From Streptomyces ortus (lineage in GTDB: Bacteria; Actinomycetota; Actinomycetes; Streptomycetales; Streptomycetaceae): a stretch of 64,000 nt of DNA. A model generated the notes under the pieces. The model worked only from the letters and a program-made list of their open reading frames with translations, was not told the DNA's origin and made no database searches. Positions within the stretch are counted from its first letter, which is position 1. Every line of letters begins with the position of its first letter. The position numbers and the translations under genes were made by a program. The stretch spans positions 2,705,264 to 2,769,263 of the forward strand of contig NZ_JAIFZO010000002.1 in NCBI RefSeq assembly GCF_026341275.1. The letters are read 5' to 3'. Shown here piece after piece: positions 26,709-36,006 of the stretch.

Positions 26709-27668
26709 TCAGTTCCGCGGCGCCGACGTGCCCGCCCGGACCGCGTCCGTGCCCCAGCTGGCCAGCAGACGGAGCGCCTCGGCAGAGGCGGACCCCGGCT
26801 CCGCGTGATACGTCACCATCGACAACTCCTCGTCGTCGACCAGCTTGAACGTCTCGAAGGCCAGCGTCAGCTCCCCCACCAGGGGATGGTGCAACCGCTT
26901 CACCCCGTGACTCTTCTCCTTGACGTCATGCGCCGCCCACAACCGCCGGAACTCCTCGCTCTTCACGGACAGCTCCCCGACCAGCGCCGACAGCCGCGGA
27001 TCGTCCGGATGGCACCCCGCGTCCATCCGCAGGAAACTCACCATGTCGGACGCCTTCTGCTCCCAGTCCACGAACAGCTCGCGGTACTCGGGCAGCAGAA
27101 ACACTATCCGCGCCCAGTTCCGCTCCGGCGCCGGCAGCTGGGACCAGTCCCCGAAGACCGCCGCGCTCATCCGGTTCCACACGAGGATGTCCGAGCGCCG
27201 CCCCACGACGTACGCGGGCACACTGTCGAACGTGTCGATCAGCTGCCGCATCGCCACCCGCACCTGCTGCGGCCGGGCCGACACCTTCTTCTTGTGCTGC
27301 TTGGGCTTCGCGAGATGCGTCAGATGCGCGTGCTCGGCGCCGGTCAGCCGCAGAGCGCGGGCGATCGCGTCGAGCACCTCCGCCGACACGTTCCGGCCGT
27401 TGCCCTGCTCAAGACGGGTGTAGTACGCCACGGACACCCCCGCCAGCTGCGCCAGCTCCTCGCGCCGCAGTCCCGGCACCCGGCGGTGCCGCCCGAAGTC
27501 CGGCAGCCCCACGTCCTCCGGCTTCAGCCGGGCCCGACGCGTGCGCAGGAACTCGCTGAGCTCGGCACGCCGGTCCAGCCGGCGCCCCGGTTCCTGCCCG
27601 GACTCGCCGGCGGACCCCTGAGAGTGCTCCTGCGAGTGCTCATGAGAGGGAGCGGGCTGTTCGTCCAT
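26709..27668 (-). CDS. XRE-type regulator with MmyB-like ligand domain
   Basis: 319 residues. A His/Gln/Ser-rich N-terminal tail (~35) precedes an XRE helix-turn-helix (LRREELAQLAGVSVAYYTRLEQG). The C-terminal ~180 residues match the MmyB-like ligand-binding domain (VVGRRSDILVWNRMSAAVFGDW ... NWARIVFLLPEYRELFVDWE). These regulators commonly sit divergently beside an oxidoreductase gene and control it, as here with the alcohol dehydrogenase 182 bp away. A short GC-rich stretch, HEHSQEHSQ, is repetitive. The ligand is unknown, perhaps a fatty acid. Confidence 0.93.
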   Translation of the reverse strand: MDEQPAPSHEHSQEHSQGSAGESGQEPGRRLDRRAELSEFLRTRRARLKPEDVGLPDFGRHRRVPGLRREELAQLAGVSVAYYTRLEQGNGRNVSAEVLDAIARALRLTGAEHAHLTHLAKPKQHKKKVSARPQQVRVAMRQLIDTFDSVPAYVVGRRSDILVWNRMSAAVFGDWSQLPAPERNWARIVFLLPEYRELFVDWEQKASDMVSFLRMDAGCHPDDPRLSALVGELSVKSEEFRRLWAAHDVKEKSHGVKRLHHPLVGELTLAFETFKLVDDEELSMVTYHAEPGSASAEALRLLASWGTDAVRAGTSAPRN

Positions 27669-27850
27669 ACGTCAAGTATTCACGGTGACACCCGGTCGTA
27701 CGCATATGAGCCTGCCCCCACCAGTAGTAGGACCGGTGGACGTACGAAACAGCGTGGTCTGGGTGACGGACGGCAGGCGGGGCAGGCTGGACGCCGTACC
27801 CGGCCGGAAGGCAGGCCGGGCGCAGACCCCTCCTTAGGAGAACCCTCCGC

Positions 27851-28891
27851 ATGACCACTGTCGCCGCATACGCCGCCCCCGCCGCCAAGGCCCCGCTGGA
27901 GCGCACCACCATCGAGCGTCGCCCGGTCGGCGAGCAGGACGTCCTCATCGAGATCAAGTTCGCCGGTATCTGCCACTCCGACATCCACCAGGCCCGCGAG
28001 GGCTGGGGCGAGGCCATCTTCCCGATGGTCCCCGGCCACGAGATCGCCGGTGTCGTCACCGAGGTCGGCTCCGGCGTCACCAAGTTCGCCGTCGGCGACC
28101 GCGTGGGCGTCGGCTGCATGGTCGACTCCTGCCGTGAGTGCGACAACTGCAAGGCCGGCCTGGAGCAGTACTGCGTCAAGGGCATGACCGGCACGTACAA
28201 CGCCGTCGGCAGGGACGGCGAGCCCACCTACGGGGGCTACTCGACGCACATCGTCGTCGACGAGGCGTACACCGTCCGTATCCCCGAGGGCCTGGCCCTC
28301 GACGAGGCCGCGCCGCTGCTGTGCGCCGGCATCACCACGTACTCCCCGCTCAAGCACTGGAACGTCGGCCCCGGCAAGAAGGTCGCGATCCTCGGCATGG
28401 GCGGCCTGGGCCACATGGGCGTCAAGATCGCGCACGCGCTGGGCGCGGACGTGACCGTGCTGTCGCAGTCGCTGCGCAAGAAGGACGACGGCCTGAAGCT
28501 GGGCGCCGACCACTACTACGCGACCAGCGACCCGAAGACCTTCGAGGAACTGCGCGGCACCTTCGACGTCATCCTGTCGACGGTCTCGGCCCCGCTGGAC
28601 CTCGACAGGTTCCTGTCCCTGCTCCGCGCGGACGGCGCCTTCGTGAACGTGGGCGCGCCCGAGGAGCCCGTCTCCCTGAACCTGTTCTCGGTGATCGCCG
28701 GCCGCAAGGCCCTCGCCGGATCGAGCATCGGCGGCATCCGCGAGACCCAGGAGATGCTGGACTTCTGCGCCGAGCACGGGTTCGGTGCGGAGATCGAGCT
28801 GATCTCCGCGGCCGAGATCAACGAGGCGTACGAGCGGGTGCTCGCCAGCGATGTGCGGTACCGGTTCGTGATCGACGCGGCGACGATCTAG
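27851..28891 (+). CDS. NAD(P)-dependent zinc alcohol dehydrogenase (cinnamyl-alcohol-dehydrogenase type)
   Basis: 346 residues. Catalytic-zinc ligands are in [11 protein letters not shown] (Cys, His) and PGHEIAG (His-Glu), with the second Cys in LLCAGITTY. The structural-zinc cluster is [20 protein letters not shown]. The Rossmann motif is [13 protein letters not shown], followed by [18 protein letters not shown], typical of NADPH-dependent YahK/CAD-type aldehyde reductases. It probably reduces aldehydes. TAGGAGAA precedes the ATG by 8 nt. The neighbouring divergent MmyB-type regulator probably controls it. Confidence 0.95.
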   Translation: MTTVAAYAAPAAKAPLERTTIERRPVGEQDVLIEIKFAGICHSDIHQAREGWGEAIFPMVPGHEIAGVVTEVGSGVTKFAVGDRVGVGCMVDSCRECDNCKAGLEQYCVKGMTGTYNAVGRDGEPTYGGYSTHIVVDEAYTVRIPEGLALDEAAPLLCAGITTYSPLKHWNVGPGKKVAILGMGGLGHMGVKIAHALGADVTVLSQSLRKKDDGLKLGADHYYATSDPKTFEELRGTFDVILSTVSAPLDLDRFLSLLRADGAFVNVGAPEEPVSLNLFSVIAGRKALAGSSIGGIRETQEMLDFCAEHGFGAEIELISAAEINEAYERVLASDVRYRFVIDAATI

Positions 28892-28954
28892 CTCCGCCGG
28901 GGGTGCGTCGTGGCTGGTGGCGCCCTTCCCGGCGTCCCTGGAAGACGAAAGATC

Positions 28955-28974
28955 GCGCCGTTCCCCGCGCCCCC
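28955..28974. repeat. Copy of dispersed intergenic repeat
   Basis: CGCGCCGTTCCCCGCGCCCC, 64 bp after the alcohol dehydrogenase stop. Confidence 0.5.
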
Positions 28975-28987
28975 GAAGGCAGCGCCG

Positions 28988-29023
28988 CCGTGCCCCCACC
29001 GGGATTTCCCGGTGGGGGCACGG
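28988..29023 (+). terminator. 16-bp perfect-stem terminator of the alcohol dehydrogenase gene
   Basis: CCGTGCCCCCACCGGG (28988-29003) pairs with 29008-29023 around an ATTT loop. Confidence 0.85.
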
Positions 29024-29096
29024 TCGTACAGGCCCTAGCGTGGACCCGTACGGGAGCACGGAAGTGCCGAGCCGGCGAACCGAGGAGGTCCGCACG

Positions 29097-29486
29097 ATGA
29101 CCGTCGAGCTGAACCACACGATCGTCGCAGCTCACGACAAGAAGACGTCGGCCCGCTTTCTCGCCGACATCCTGGGCCTTGAGGTGAGCCCCGCGTACGG
29201 TCCCTTCATCCCTGTACGGATCCCGAACGGGGTGACCCTCGACTACATGGACGCCATCGGGTCCATCCCGCCCCAGCACTACGCGTTCCTGGTCTCGGAG
29301 GACGACTTCGACACGATCTTCGGCCGCGTCCAGGACGCGGGGCTCACCTACTGGGCGGACCCGTACCACCGCCGCGTCAACGAGATCAACACGAACGACG
29401 GCGGTCGCGGCACGTACTTCGAGGACCCGAACGGCCACAGCCTGGAGATCCTCACCCGGCCCTACGGAAGCGGAGCGCGGGGGTAG
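29097..29486 (+). CDS. VOC-family (glyoxalase/dioxygenase fold) protein
   Basis: 129 residues from ATG 29097, after GAGGAGG. Two beta-alpha-beta-beta-beta modules are present: LNHTIVAAHDKKTSARFLADILGL, then HYAFLVSEDDFDTIFGRV and GRGTYFEDPNGHSLEILTRPY. Candidate metal ligands are His near the N-terminus (LNHT), His in QHYAF and Glu in HSLEILT. This is the common set for VOC metalloenzymes. Substrate unknown. Confidence 0.92.
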   Translation: MTVELNHTIVAAHDKKTSARFLADILGLEVSPAYGPFIPVRIPNGVTLDYMDAIGSIPPQHYAFLVSEDDFDTIFGRVQDAGLTYWADPYHRRVNEINTNDGGRGTYFEDPNGHSLEILTRPYGSGARG

Positions 29487-29553
29487 GCGAGGCGGCCGGC
29501 ACGCCTACTATGTGCTTTTCGGCTGCCACTGTCCTGGGGAGGGCCTGCGGCAC

Positions 29554-31662
29554 ATGTCTCGTCGCTCTACTGGTTTCGTCGGCGTGTGGGCCGAAGTACA
29601 ACGGCAGCAGCAGCGTCAGCTGGACGCCGAAGCCAGGCAGCGGAGGCGAGCCGAACAGCAGACCCTCGCCTACCAGCGGCGAGCGGCCCAGAGCCACCGC
29701 CAGTACCGGCAGGCCGAGGCGCAACGCCGTACCGACGAACTGGACGCCCAGGTCGCCTCGTTGCAGGGCCTGCTCGCCGCGGGCTGCCGGACTCCCGCCT
29801 TCAGGGCGTCCTCGCTCCTGCGGCCCGAAGAGGTCCAGCCCTTCGCCCCGGGGCCGCTCGCCCAGCCCGTACGCATGCCGGACGCGAACCGGTACCAGGT
29901 GCAGAGCGGCTGGACCGCGAACCGCCGCGCCCAGGCACAGGCCGAGGCGCGGGCCCGCTTCGAGCACGACTGGCACGCCGCGCAAACCGCCGAGGCACGC
30001 CGGCAGCAGCAACTGGCCGCCTACCAGCGGCAGTACCAGCAGTGGGCCGACGCCCAGCTGGCCGACGTACGCCGTCACAACGCGGACGTCGCCGAGCTGA
30101 CCGAGGGCGTCCGGCGCCTGGACCCCGACGCGGTGATCGAGTACTTCTCCGCCGCGCTCTACGCCTCGCGGGCCTGGCCGGAGGAACTGCCGCGCCAGGT
30201 CGCGGCGGCCTACGACCCGGCCGCCCGGGAACTGGTGCTGGACTGGGAGCTGCCCGGCTTCGGCATCGTCCCCGAGGTCAAGTCCGTCCGGTACGTGGCC
30301 GGGACCGACCAGGACAAGGAGACCCCGCGGCCCGTGGGTCAGCGGCGGGCACTGTACCGGGACGTCCTCGCGCAGTGCATGCTGCTCGTCCTGCACGAAC
30401 TCTTCGCCGCGGACGAGCTGGACGCACTCGAAGCGGTGACCCTGAACGGCTTCGTGGACGGTCATGACCCGACCACGGGCCGGCCCGGCCAGATCTTCCT
30501 CGCGACCGTCATGGCCTCCCGCTCGTCGTTCCGCGAACTGCACCTCGCGCAGGTGGAGGCGGGCAGCTGCCTGTCCGACGCGCTGCGCGGACAGCTCTCG
30601 GCCCGGCCGGACCAGCTCACCCCGGTACGGACCGGCCGACGGCCGCAGGACGTCGGCAACCGTGTCGTCGCGCACGGCGGCGACGAGGAACCCGACCTGT
30701 ACGCCATGGATCCGCTCGCCTTCGAGAACCTCGTCGCCGAACTCTTCCGGGCCATGGGCATGCAGGCGGTGACGACCCAGCGCTCCGGCGACGGCGGTGT
30801 GGACGTCGACGCGCTGGACCCGGCACCGATCCGGGGCGGCAAGATCGTCGTACAGGTCAAGCGGTACCGCAACACCGTGCCGCCCACCGCCGTACGCGAC
30901 CTGTACGGGACCGTGCAGGACGCCGGGGCCAACAAGGGTGTCCTGGTGACGACTTCGGGCTTCGGACCCGGCTCGCACACCTTCGCCAACGGCAAACCGC
31001 TGGAACTCGTCTCGGGCCCCGAGCTCGTCGATCTGCTGCACCGGCACGGGCTGCGGGGACGGCTGGGCGACGGGGACCCGGCGGCGAGGGGCGAGGGGCG
31101 GTCGGCCACCCGGTCGGGGCGGTCGGCCACACCGGCTGCGCGGCAGGCGCCGGAGGATCCCGGGACGCGGCTGCCCGACGACTACAACGTCCTCGGCATG
31201 TCGTGGACCGGAAGCGTCGCGCTGGACGTGTGCGCGCTCGTCTGCGCCGGCAACCGCGTCCTCAGCGACGACCACTTCGTCTTCTACAACAACCAGCGGA
31301 CCCCGGACGGTTCGGTGCGCACCCTGCCCGCCGTCGGCCCCGACAAGGCCGCGATCTGCGTGTCCTTCGACGGGCTGCCGGAGCGGGCGGACCGGTTCGT
31401 CCTCGTGGCCGCGGTCGACCCCGAGGTCAACCCGGACGCCGACCTCTCCGGCTTCACCGACGCCCATATCCGGCTGCTCGACCCGGAGATGTCCGAACTG
31501 GGCCGGCTGGAGGTCTCCGACGGCCGGCCGCGCGAGACCGCGCTGGTACTCGGCTCCTTCCGCCGACGGGCGGGCGGCGACTGGGACTTCGTCCTCGGCG
31601 GCAAGGGCTACACCGGGGGCCTGATGGAACTGGTCCAGGACCATGGCATAGAGGTGGAGTGA
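29554..31662 (+). CDS. Mrr-type restriction endonuclease / TerD fusion protein
   Basis: 702 residues from ATG 29554 (GGGGAGGG upstream). Residues 1-170 are Gln/Arg/Ala-rich and almost certainly coiled coil. Residues ~170-370 form a mixed domain without a recognised name. Residues ~385-505 form an Mrr-like nuclease, with LAFENLVAELFRAMGMQAVTT, GDGGVDVDA (metal Asp ~417) and VVQVKRYR (Q434-x-K436), the D-QxK active-site pattern. Residues ~540-702 form a TerD domain (NVLGMSWTGSVALDVCALV ... DDHFVFYNNQ), a calcium-binding fold of Ter stress systems. Intact catalytic residues suggest DNA cleavage gated by TerD/Ca2+. The role in defence or stress is inference. No partner gene is adjacent. Confidence 0.9.
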   Translation: MSRRSTGFVGVWAEVQRQQQRQLDAEARQRRRAEQQTLAYQRRAAQSHRQYRQAEAQRRTDELDAQVASLQGLLAAGCRTPAFRASSLLRPEEVQPFAPGPLAQPVRMPDANRYQVQSGWTANRRAQAQAEARARFEHDWHAAQTAEARRQQQLAAYQRQYQQWADAQLADVRRHNADVAELTEGVRRLDPDAVIEYFSAALYASRAWPEELPRQVAAAYDPAARELVLDWELPGFGIVPEVKSVRYVAGTDQDKETPRPVGQRRALYRDVLAQCMLLVLHELFAADELDALEAVTLNGFVDGHDPTTGRPGQIFLATVMASRSSFRELHLAQVEAGSCLSDALRGQLSARPDQLTPVRTGRRPQDVGNRVVAHGGDEEPDLYAMDPLAFENLVAELFRAMGMQAVTTQRSGDGGVDVDALDPAPIRGGKIVVQVKRYRNTVPPTAVRDLYGTVQDAGANKGVLVTTSGFGPGSHTFANGKPLELVSGPELVDLLHRHGLRGRLGDGDPAARGEGRSATRSGRSATPAARQAPEDPGTRLPDDYNVLGMSWTGSVALDVCALVCAGNRVLSDDHFVFYNNQRTPDGSVRTLPAVGPDKAAICVSFDGLPERADRFVLVAAVDPEVNPDADLSGFTDAHIRLLDPEMSELGRLEVSDGRPRETALVLGSFRRRAGGDWDFVLGGKGYTGGLMELVQDHGIEVE

Positions 31663-32037
31663 GCGAGGCGGGGCCGCATCGTCCACCGCGTTTACTGGGT
31701 CTACCCCAACTCGGCGGTCCCGAAGGTCACTTGAGAAGGTGGCGGGGCACGGGGCGTGTCCCCGGGGCGGCTGCGGCGTGACCGCAGGTATGCCCTCCGG
31801 GCCCTCGCCGGAGCGGCCGGGCGGTGATACTCCTTGCTCCGTCACGTGCCGCGCGCTCAGCTCTTCGGCCCGATCCGTCGGCTCGATCCGTCGGCCCGGC
31901 CATGGTTTCCGCACGGCGGCACGGTGTTCGTCCTCGCGTCCGCGAACGCGAACGCGTCGGCGTACGTGTCCGCGTATGAGTGCGTGCCTGTGCGCGCCCG
32001 TGACCCCGTTCGTTCGGAATCACCTTGGAGACATCCG
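31663..32037. other. 375-bp gap with short direct repeats
   Basis: No gene is seen. CGATCCGTCGGC occurs twice (31871-31882, 31884-31895), and a GCGAAC/GCGTCG hexameric run lies near 31940-31960. CACCTTGGAG gives the ribosome site for the gene at 32038. No clear terminator or promoter is recognised. Confidence 0.4.
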
Positions 32038-32589
32038 ATGAAGCTCGCCAAGCGACTTGTCCTCACCACCGCGGCACTCGCCGCCGTGACCGCCGGCACG
32101 ATGTCCGGCGCGTCGGCCGGCCAGGCCCCGGTCTCGCAGCCCGTACGTGTCGGCGTCGACGTGCCCGACGCGCTGAAGGTCCCGGACGGCAACCGGCTCA
32201 CCGGCGTCTTCGCCGCCACCGGCGTCCAGACGTACACCTGCACCGACGGCGCCTGGAAGCTGCTGGAGCCCGCCGCCACCCTCTCGGTGAAGGGTGACCG
32301 CCACCACCGTCCGGTCGCCCTCCACTCCCGCGGTCCGGTCTGGGTGTCCACGGTGGACGGCAGCGCCGTGAACGCCTCCGTCGTCGCCACCTCGCCCAAG
32401 ACCGGCACCATCCCCGAGCTTCTGCTCAAGTCCACCGCCACCCGCGGCGCAGGCGTCTTCGCCGACGTCTCCTACATCCAGCGCCTCGGCACCGAGGGCG
32501 GCGTCGCCCCCACCACCGCCTGCACCGGGACCGACCAGGTCAGCGTCCCCTACTCCGCCACCTACACCTTCTACAAGCCCACCGTGTGA
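32038..32589 (+). CDS. Secreted DUF3455 protein
   Basis: 183 residues. A signal peptide (KLAKRLVLTTAALAAVTAGT, cleavage near ASAG, residue ~27) is followed by a single beta-rich domain. Its pattern VPDGNRLTGVFAATGVQTYTCTDGAWKLLEPAATL and GGVAPTTACTGTDQVSVPYSATYTFY is that of DUF3455. Two Cys residues could form a disulfide after export. No catalytic motif is recognisable and function is unknown. ATG 32038 follows CTTGGAG. Confidence 0.85.
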   Translation: MKLAKRLVLTTAALAAVTAGTMSGASAGQAPVSQPVRVGVDVPDALKVPDGNRLTGVFAATGVQTYTCTDGAWKLLEPAATLSVKGDRHHRPVALHSRGPVWVSTVDGSAVNASVVATSPKTGTIPELLLKSTATRGAGVFADVSYIQRLGTEGGVAPTTACTGTDQVSVPYSATYTFYKPTV

Positions 32590-32715
32590 CGCACCGGGGC
32601 GGAGCCGCGGAATCGCTCGGAACCCTCGTGCGTTGAGGGGGGTGGGCACGGATGCCGGTGGTGAGAGAACCGGACGGCCCGACTGACCGAGCCGACAGAG
32701 AGGTGGAGGGCCGCA

Positions 32716-33228
32716 ATGGCTGCGCAGACACAGAGGGCCGTGCTGGCGGGCGGATGCTTCTGGGGGATGGAGGACCTGATCCGCCGACTCCCCGGCGTGA
32801 CGGCGACCCGGGTCGGCTACACCGGGGGTGACGTGCCGAACGCGACCTACCGCAACCACGGTACGCACGCGGAGGCCATCGAGATCCTCTTCGACCCCGC
32901 GGGGACCGATTTCCGTACGATCCTGGAGTTCTTCTTCCAGATCCACGACCCGAGCACCAAGAACCGCCAGGGCAACGACCTGGGCCTCAGCTACCGCTCG
33001 GCGATCTACTACGTGGACGACGAGCAGAAGCGGATCGCCGAGGACACGATCGCCGATGTGAACGCCTCCGGTCTGTGGCCGGGCGAGGTCGTCACCCAGG
33101 TGGAGCCGGTCGGCCCCTTCTGGGAGGCCGAGCCCGAGCACCAGGACTACCTGCAGCGTTACCCGGACGGCTACACCTGCCACTTCCCGCGCCCGGGATG
33201 GCGCCTGCCCGCCCGCACCCAGGGCTGA
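32716..33228 (+). CDS. msrA: Peptide-methionine (S)-S-oxide reductase
   Basis: 170 residues. The catalytic motif GGCFWGMED has Cys14. [44 protein letters not shown] and the C-terminal [17 protein letters not shown] are all family blocks. It repairs oxidised methionine using thioredoxin. No MsrB domain is fused. AGAGGTGGAGG lies upstream of ATG 32716. Confidence 0.97.
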   Translation: MAAQTQRAVLAGGCFWGMEDLIRRLPGVTATRVGYTGGDVPNATYRNHGTHAEAIEILFDPAGTDFRTILEFFFQIHDPSTKNRQGNDLGLSYRSAIYYVDDEQKRIAEDTIADVNASGLWPGEVVTQVEPVGPFWEAEPEHQDYLQRYPDGYTCHFPRPGWRLPARTQG

Positions 33229-33232
33229 CCGC

Positions 33233-33276
33233 CGAGGGGCACACCCCGGAGACCGATCTCCGGGGTGTGCCCCTCG
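33233..33276. terminator. 20-bp perfect-stem bidirectional terminator
   Basis: Arms 33233-33252 and 33257-33276 pair completely around a 4-nt CCGA loop. It lies between the convergent msrA and membrane-anchored protein genes. Confidence 0.88.
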
Positions 33277-33294
33277 CGGGTCTCCGGGGCGCGG

Positions 33295-34416
33295 TCAGTG
33301 CGGCAGCGTCGCCGGGTTGCCGCCGTTCGCCTCGTAGCCCGCCACCGACAGGGCGCGGTACACCGCGTAGTCCGCCGCCGGGTCGGAGGTCAGGGTCCAG
33401 GGCAGCGCGCCCACGTGGCCGTCGACGTGCACCAGCTGGTTCATCGACTCCGCCCAGCGCTCGCCGCGGACCAGGAAGAAGACCAGCAGATGGCGGACGT
33501 GGGCGAGCATCGGGTCGTCCGGGCGGGCCGCGTGGACCGCGAAGAGCGCGCCGTGGACCGCCTTCGTCACGACCTCGCTCTGGTAGAAGCCGCTGACGAG
33601 ATTCACCTCGGGAAGGTGCTCGAAGACCGCGAAGAGCGGCATGGCGGCGAGCAGGGAGCCCCGGGGAGCGCGCGCCGCCGCCGCCTCCGCGAACGAGTAC
33701 GCCGTCTCCCGCGAACCGTGCCACTTCTCGCACCAGTAGTGCAGCGCCGCCAGATGCGCCCCCATGTGCGCGGGATCCCGGTCCAGGATCTTCAGCCAGA
33801 GCTTCTCGAACTCCGGCTGCGAATAGGCGAGCCCCCGGGCCACGGAGAGCTCGATGATGTACGGGATCGGGTCGCCCGGAGCCAGCAGCGCCGCGTCACC
33901 GCAGGCCGCCCGCGCCTCCTCCATGATGATCCGGAACTCGTCCGTCCCCGGTGACGACGTACGCCACGCCTGCTGCACCAGGAATTCCGCGTGCACCGCC
34001 GCGCCGCCCGCGTCCTTGGGCTGCTCGGCCCGCCACACCCGCAGCCACTGCCCGCCGGGGTTGTCGCTCACCCCGCCGGGGCGCTGCTGCAGTTCCAGCG
34101 ACGCCGCGCCCGCGAAGGCCTGGACGCGCTGCCAGCGGCGCTCGCCCTCCGCCTCCGTACCGGCCAGGAGCTGTGACGCGGCGCGGTAGTCCTGGGTGCG
34201 CTGCACCAGGTCGAGGACCTCCAGCAGGTCCTCGTCGGGGCCCGGCATCCGGATGTCCAGCTCCTCCTGACGCAGGAAGCCGTAGTTCGCCGGGTCGGCG
34301 GCGTCCGGGTCGCCCGGGGCGACCTGCTGGATACCACCGGCACGCCTGCGCATCATGATCGGTCCGACGGCGAACCCGATCAAGAGCAGCGCCATCAGGA
34401 CCCAGAGAATCTCCAT
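33295..34416 (-). CDS. Membrane-anchored helical-repeat protein of unknown function
   Basis: 373 residues from ATG 34416. One N-terminal helix (ILWVLMALLLIGFAVGPIM) is followed by MRRR, so the body faces the cytoplasm. The body is all-helical and alanine-rich, with spacing suggestive of TPR/SEL1-like repeats (DLVQRTQDYRAASQLLAG, PEFEKLWLKILDRDPAHMGAHLAAL, SFAEAAAARAPRGSLLAA). No catalytic motif is visible. It converges with msrA and is divergent from metB. It is probably a scaffold; no specific role can be assigned. Confidence 0.8.
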   Translation of the reverse strand: MEILWVLMALLLIGFAVGPIMMRRRAGGIQQVAPGDPDAADPANYGFLRQEELDIRMPGPDEDLLEVLDLVQRTQDYRAASQLLAGTEAEGERRWQRVQAFAGAASLELQQRPGGVSDNPGGQWLRVWRAEQPKDAGGAAVHAEFLVQQAWRTSSPGTDEFRIIMEEARAACGDAALLAPGDPIPYIIELSVARGLAYSQPEFEKLWLKILDRDPAHMGAHLAALHYWCEKWHGSRETAYSFAEAAAARAPRGSLLAAMPLFAVFEHLPEVNLVSGFYQSEVVTKAVHGALFAVHAARPDDPMLAHVRHLLVFFLVRGERWAESMNQLVHVDGHVGALPWTLTSDPAADYAVYRALSVAGYEANGGNPATLPH

Positions 34417-34591
34417 GCCACAAGCGAACCAGACGCGTCCGACAATTGGCCAACCAGGGCCGCGGATCCTGTGGAAAACCTTCGCGGCGGGCCGGAGGGA
34501 GCAGTTCCACCGGGACCCCGGGCGACGGCCCGGGGCCGGCCCGCGGACGCCCGCCGCCACAATGCCCGCGGGCGCACTACCCTCGGTGCCC

Positions 34592-35746
34592 ATGAGCGAC
34601 AGGCACATCAGTCAGCACTTCGAAACCGTGGCGATCCACGCGGGCAACACCGCCGATCCCCTCACCGGCGCGGTCGTCCCGCCGATCTACCAGGTCTCGA
34701 CCTACAAGCAGGACGGCGTGGGCGGGCTGCGCGGCGGCTACGAGTACAGCCGCAGCGCCAACCCGACGAGGACCGCGCTGGAGGAGAACCTCGCGGCCCT
34801 GGAGGGCGGCAGCCGCGGGCTCGCGTTCGCGTCCGGACTGGCGGCCGAGGACTGCCTGTTGCGTACGCTGCTCAGCCCCGGCGACCACGTGGTCATCCCC
34901 AATGACGCGTACGGCGGTACGTTCCGCCTCTTCGCGAAGGTCGTCTCCCGGTGGGGCGTGGAGTGGTCGGTCGCCGACACCAGCGACCCCGCGGCCGTAC
35001 GGGCGGCCATCACGCCCGCGACGAAGGCCGTGTGGGTGGAGACCCCCTCCAACCCGCTGCTCGGCATCACCGACATCGCCGCGCTCTCGCACGTCGCGCG
35101 CGAGGCCGGCGCCAAGCTGGTCGTCGACAACACCTTCGCCAGCCCCTACCTCCAGCAGCCGCTCGCGCTCGGCGCGGACGTCGTCGTGCACTCGCTGACC
35201 AAGTACATGGGCGGCCACTCCGACGTCGTCGGCGGGGCGCTCGTGGTCGCCGACCAGGCGCTCGGCGAGGAGCTCGCCTACCACCAGAACGCGATGGGCG
35301 CGGTCGCCGGCCCGATGGACGCCTGGCTGGTGCTGCGCGGCATCAAGACGCTCGCCGTCCGCATGGACCGGCACAGCGAGAACGCCGCCAGGGTCGCCGA
35401 GATGCTCACCCGGCACGCGCGCGTGACGCGTGTTCTGTACCCGGGCCTTCCGGAGCACCCCGGTCACGAGACCGCCGCCAAGCAGATGCGGTCGTTCGGC
35501 GGCATGGTCTCCTTCCAGGTCGAGGGCGGCGAGGAGGCGGCCGTCGAGGTCTGCAACCGCGCCAAGGTGTTCACCCTGGGCGAGTCCCTGGGCGGCGTCG
35601 AGTCCCTGATCGAGCACCCGGGACGGATGACGCACGCGTCCGTGGCCGGGTCCCTCCTGGAGGTCCCCGCCGATCTCGTACGCCTGTCCGTGGGCATCGA
35701 GAACATCGACGACCTTCTTGAGGACCTCAAGCAGGCCCTGGGATAG
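34592..35746 (+). CDS. metB: Cystathionine gamma-synthase / gamma-lyase family PLP enzyme
   Basis: 384 residues from ATG 34592. Motifs are the PLP-phosphate site YSRSANPTRTALE, GLAFASGLAAEDCLL, the Asp that contacts the PLP ring in VVDNTFASPYLQQPL, and the Schiff-base Lys in HSLTKYMGGHSDVVGG. The C-terminal HPGRMTHASV and LVRLSVGIENIDDLLEDL complete the fold. Gamma-synthase (methionine) and gamma-lyase (transsulfuration) cannot be separated from sequence alone. The Streptomyces orthologue is usually annotated cystathionine gamma-synthase. Confidence 0.93.
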   Translation: MSDRHISQHFETVAIHAGNTADPLTGAVVPPIYQVSTYKQDGVGGLRGGYEYSRSANPTRTALEENLAALEGGSRGLAFASGLAAEDCLLRTLLSPGDHVVIPNDAYGGTFRLFAKVVSRWGVEWSVADTSDPAAVRAAITPATKAVWVETPSNPLLGITDIAALSHVAREAGAKLVVDNTFASPYLQQPLALGADVVVHSLTKYMGGHSDVVGGALVVADQALGEELAYHQNAMGAVAGPMDAWLVLRGIKTLAVRMDRHSENAARVAEMLTRHARVTRVLYPGLPEHPGHETAAKQMRSFGGMVSFQVEGGEEAAVEVCNRAKVFTLGESLGGVESLIEHPGRMTHASVAGSLLEVPADLVRLSVGIENIDDLLEDLKQALG

Positions 35747-35754
35747 GGCGTCGC

Positions 35755-36006
35755 TCACCAGCCGGTCAGCGGTGGAGTCGTCTGCGACGGCGGCTCCACC
35801 CACGGCTGGGCGACCGACAGCCACACCACGAGGGCCACGGTCGCCGCGAACAGCACCAGCCACATCAGCCGCCGGGCGACCGTCCGGCGGCGCAGCATGC
35901 GCCCGCCCCTGCGCACGGCCTCCGTGTACAGCTCCGGGGGTACGGACGGCTGCGGTGCCTCAAGGATGCGCCGGACGTCGGCCTCCCTGCGGCTGACGGG
36001 GCTCAT
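35755..36006 (-). CDS. Small membrane protein coupled to the sigma-like gene
   Basis: 83 residues. A charged N-terminal half (SRREADVRRILEAPQPSVPPELYTEAVRRGGRMLRRRT) is followed by one membrane helix (LMWLVLFAATVALVVWLSV) and a short Pro/Trp tail outside. Its ATG overlaps the upstream stop codon (ATGA, 36003-36006), so translation is coupled to the sigma-like gene. The layout of a cytoplasmic helical segment plus a single membrane span is what a minimal membrane anti-sigma factor looks like. No zinc motif is present. That role is inference. Confidence 0.78.
   Translation of the reverse strand: MSPVSRREADVRRILEAPQPSVPPELYTEAVRRGGRMLRRRTVARRLMWLVLFAATVALVVWLSVAQPWVEPPSQTTPPLTGW

Noticed and set aside
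29554..31662. Classical type IV restriction gene with a partner methylase
   Set aside because: Neighbours are a VOC protein and a secreted DUF3455 protein; no modification or partner gene is adjacent.
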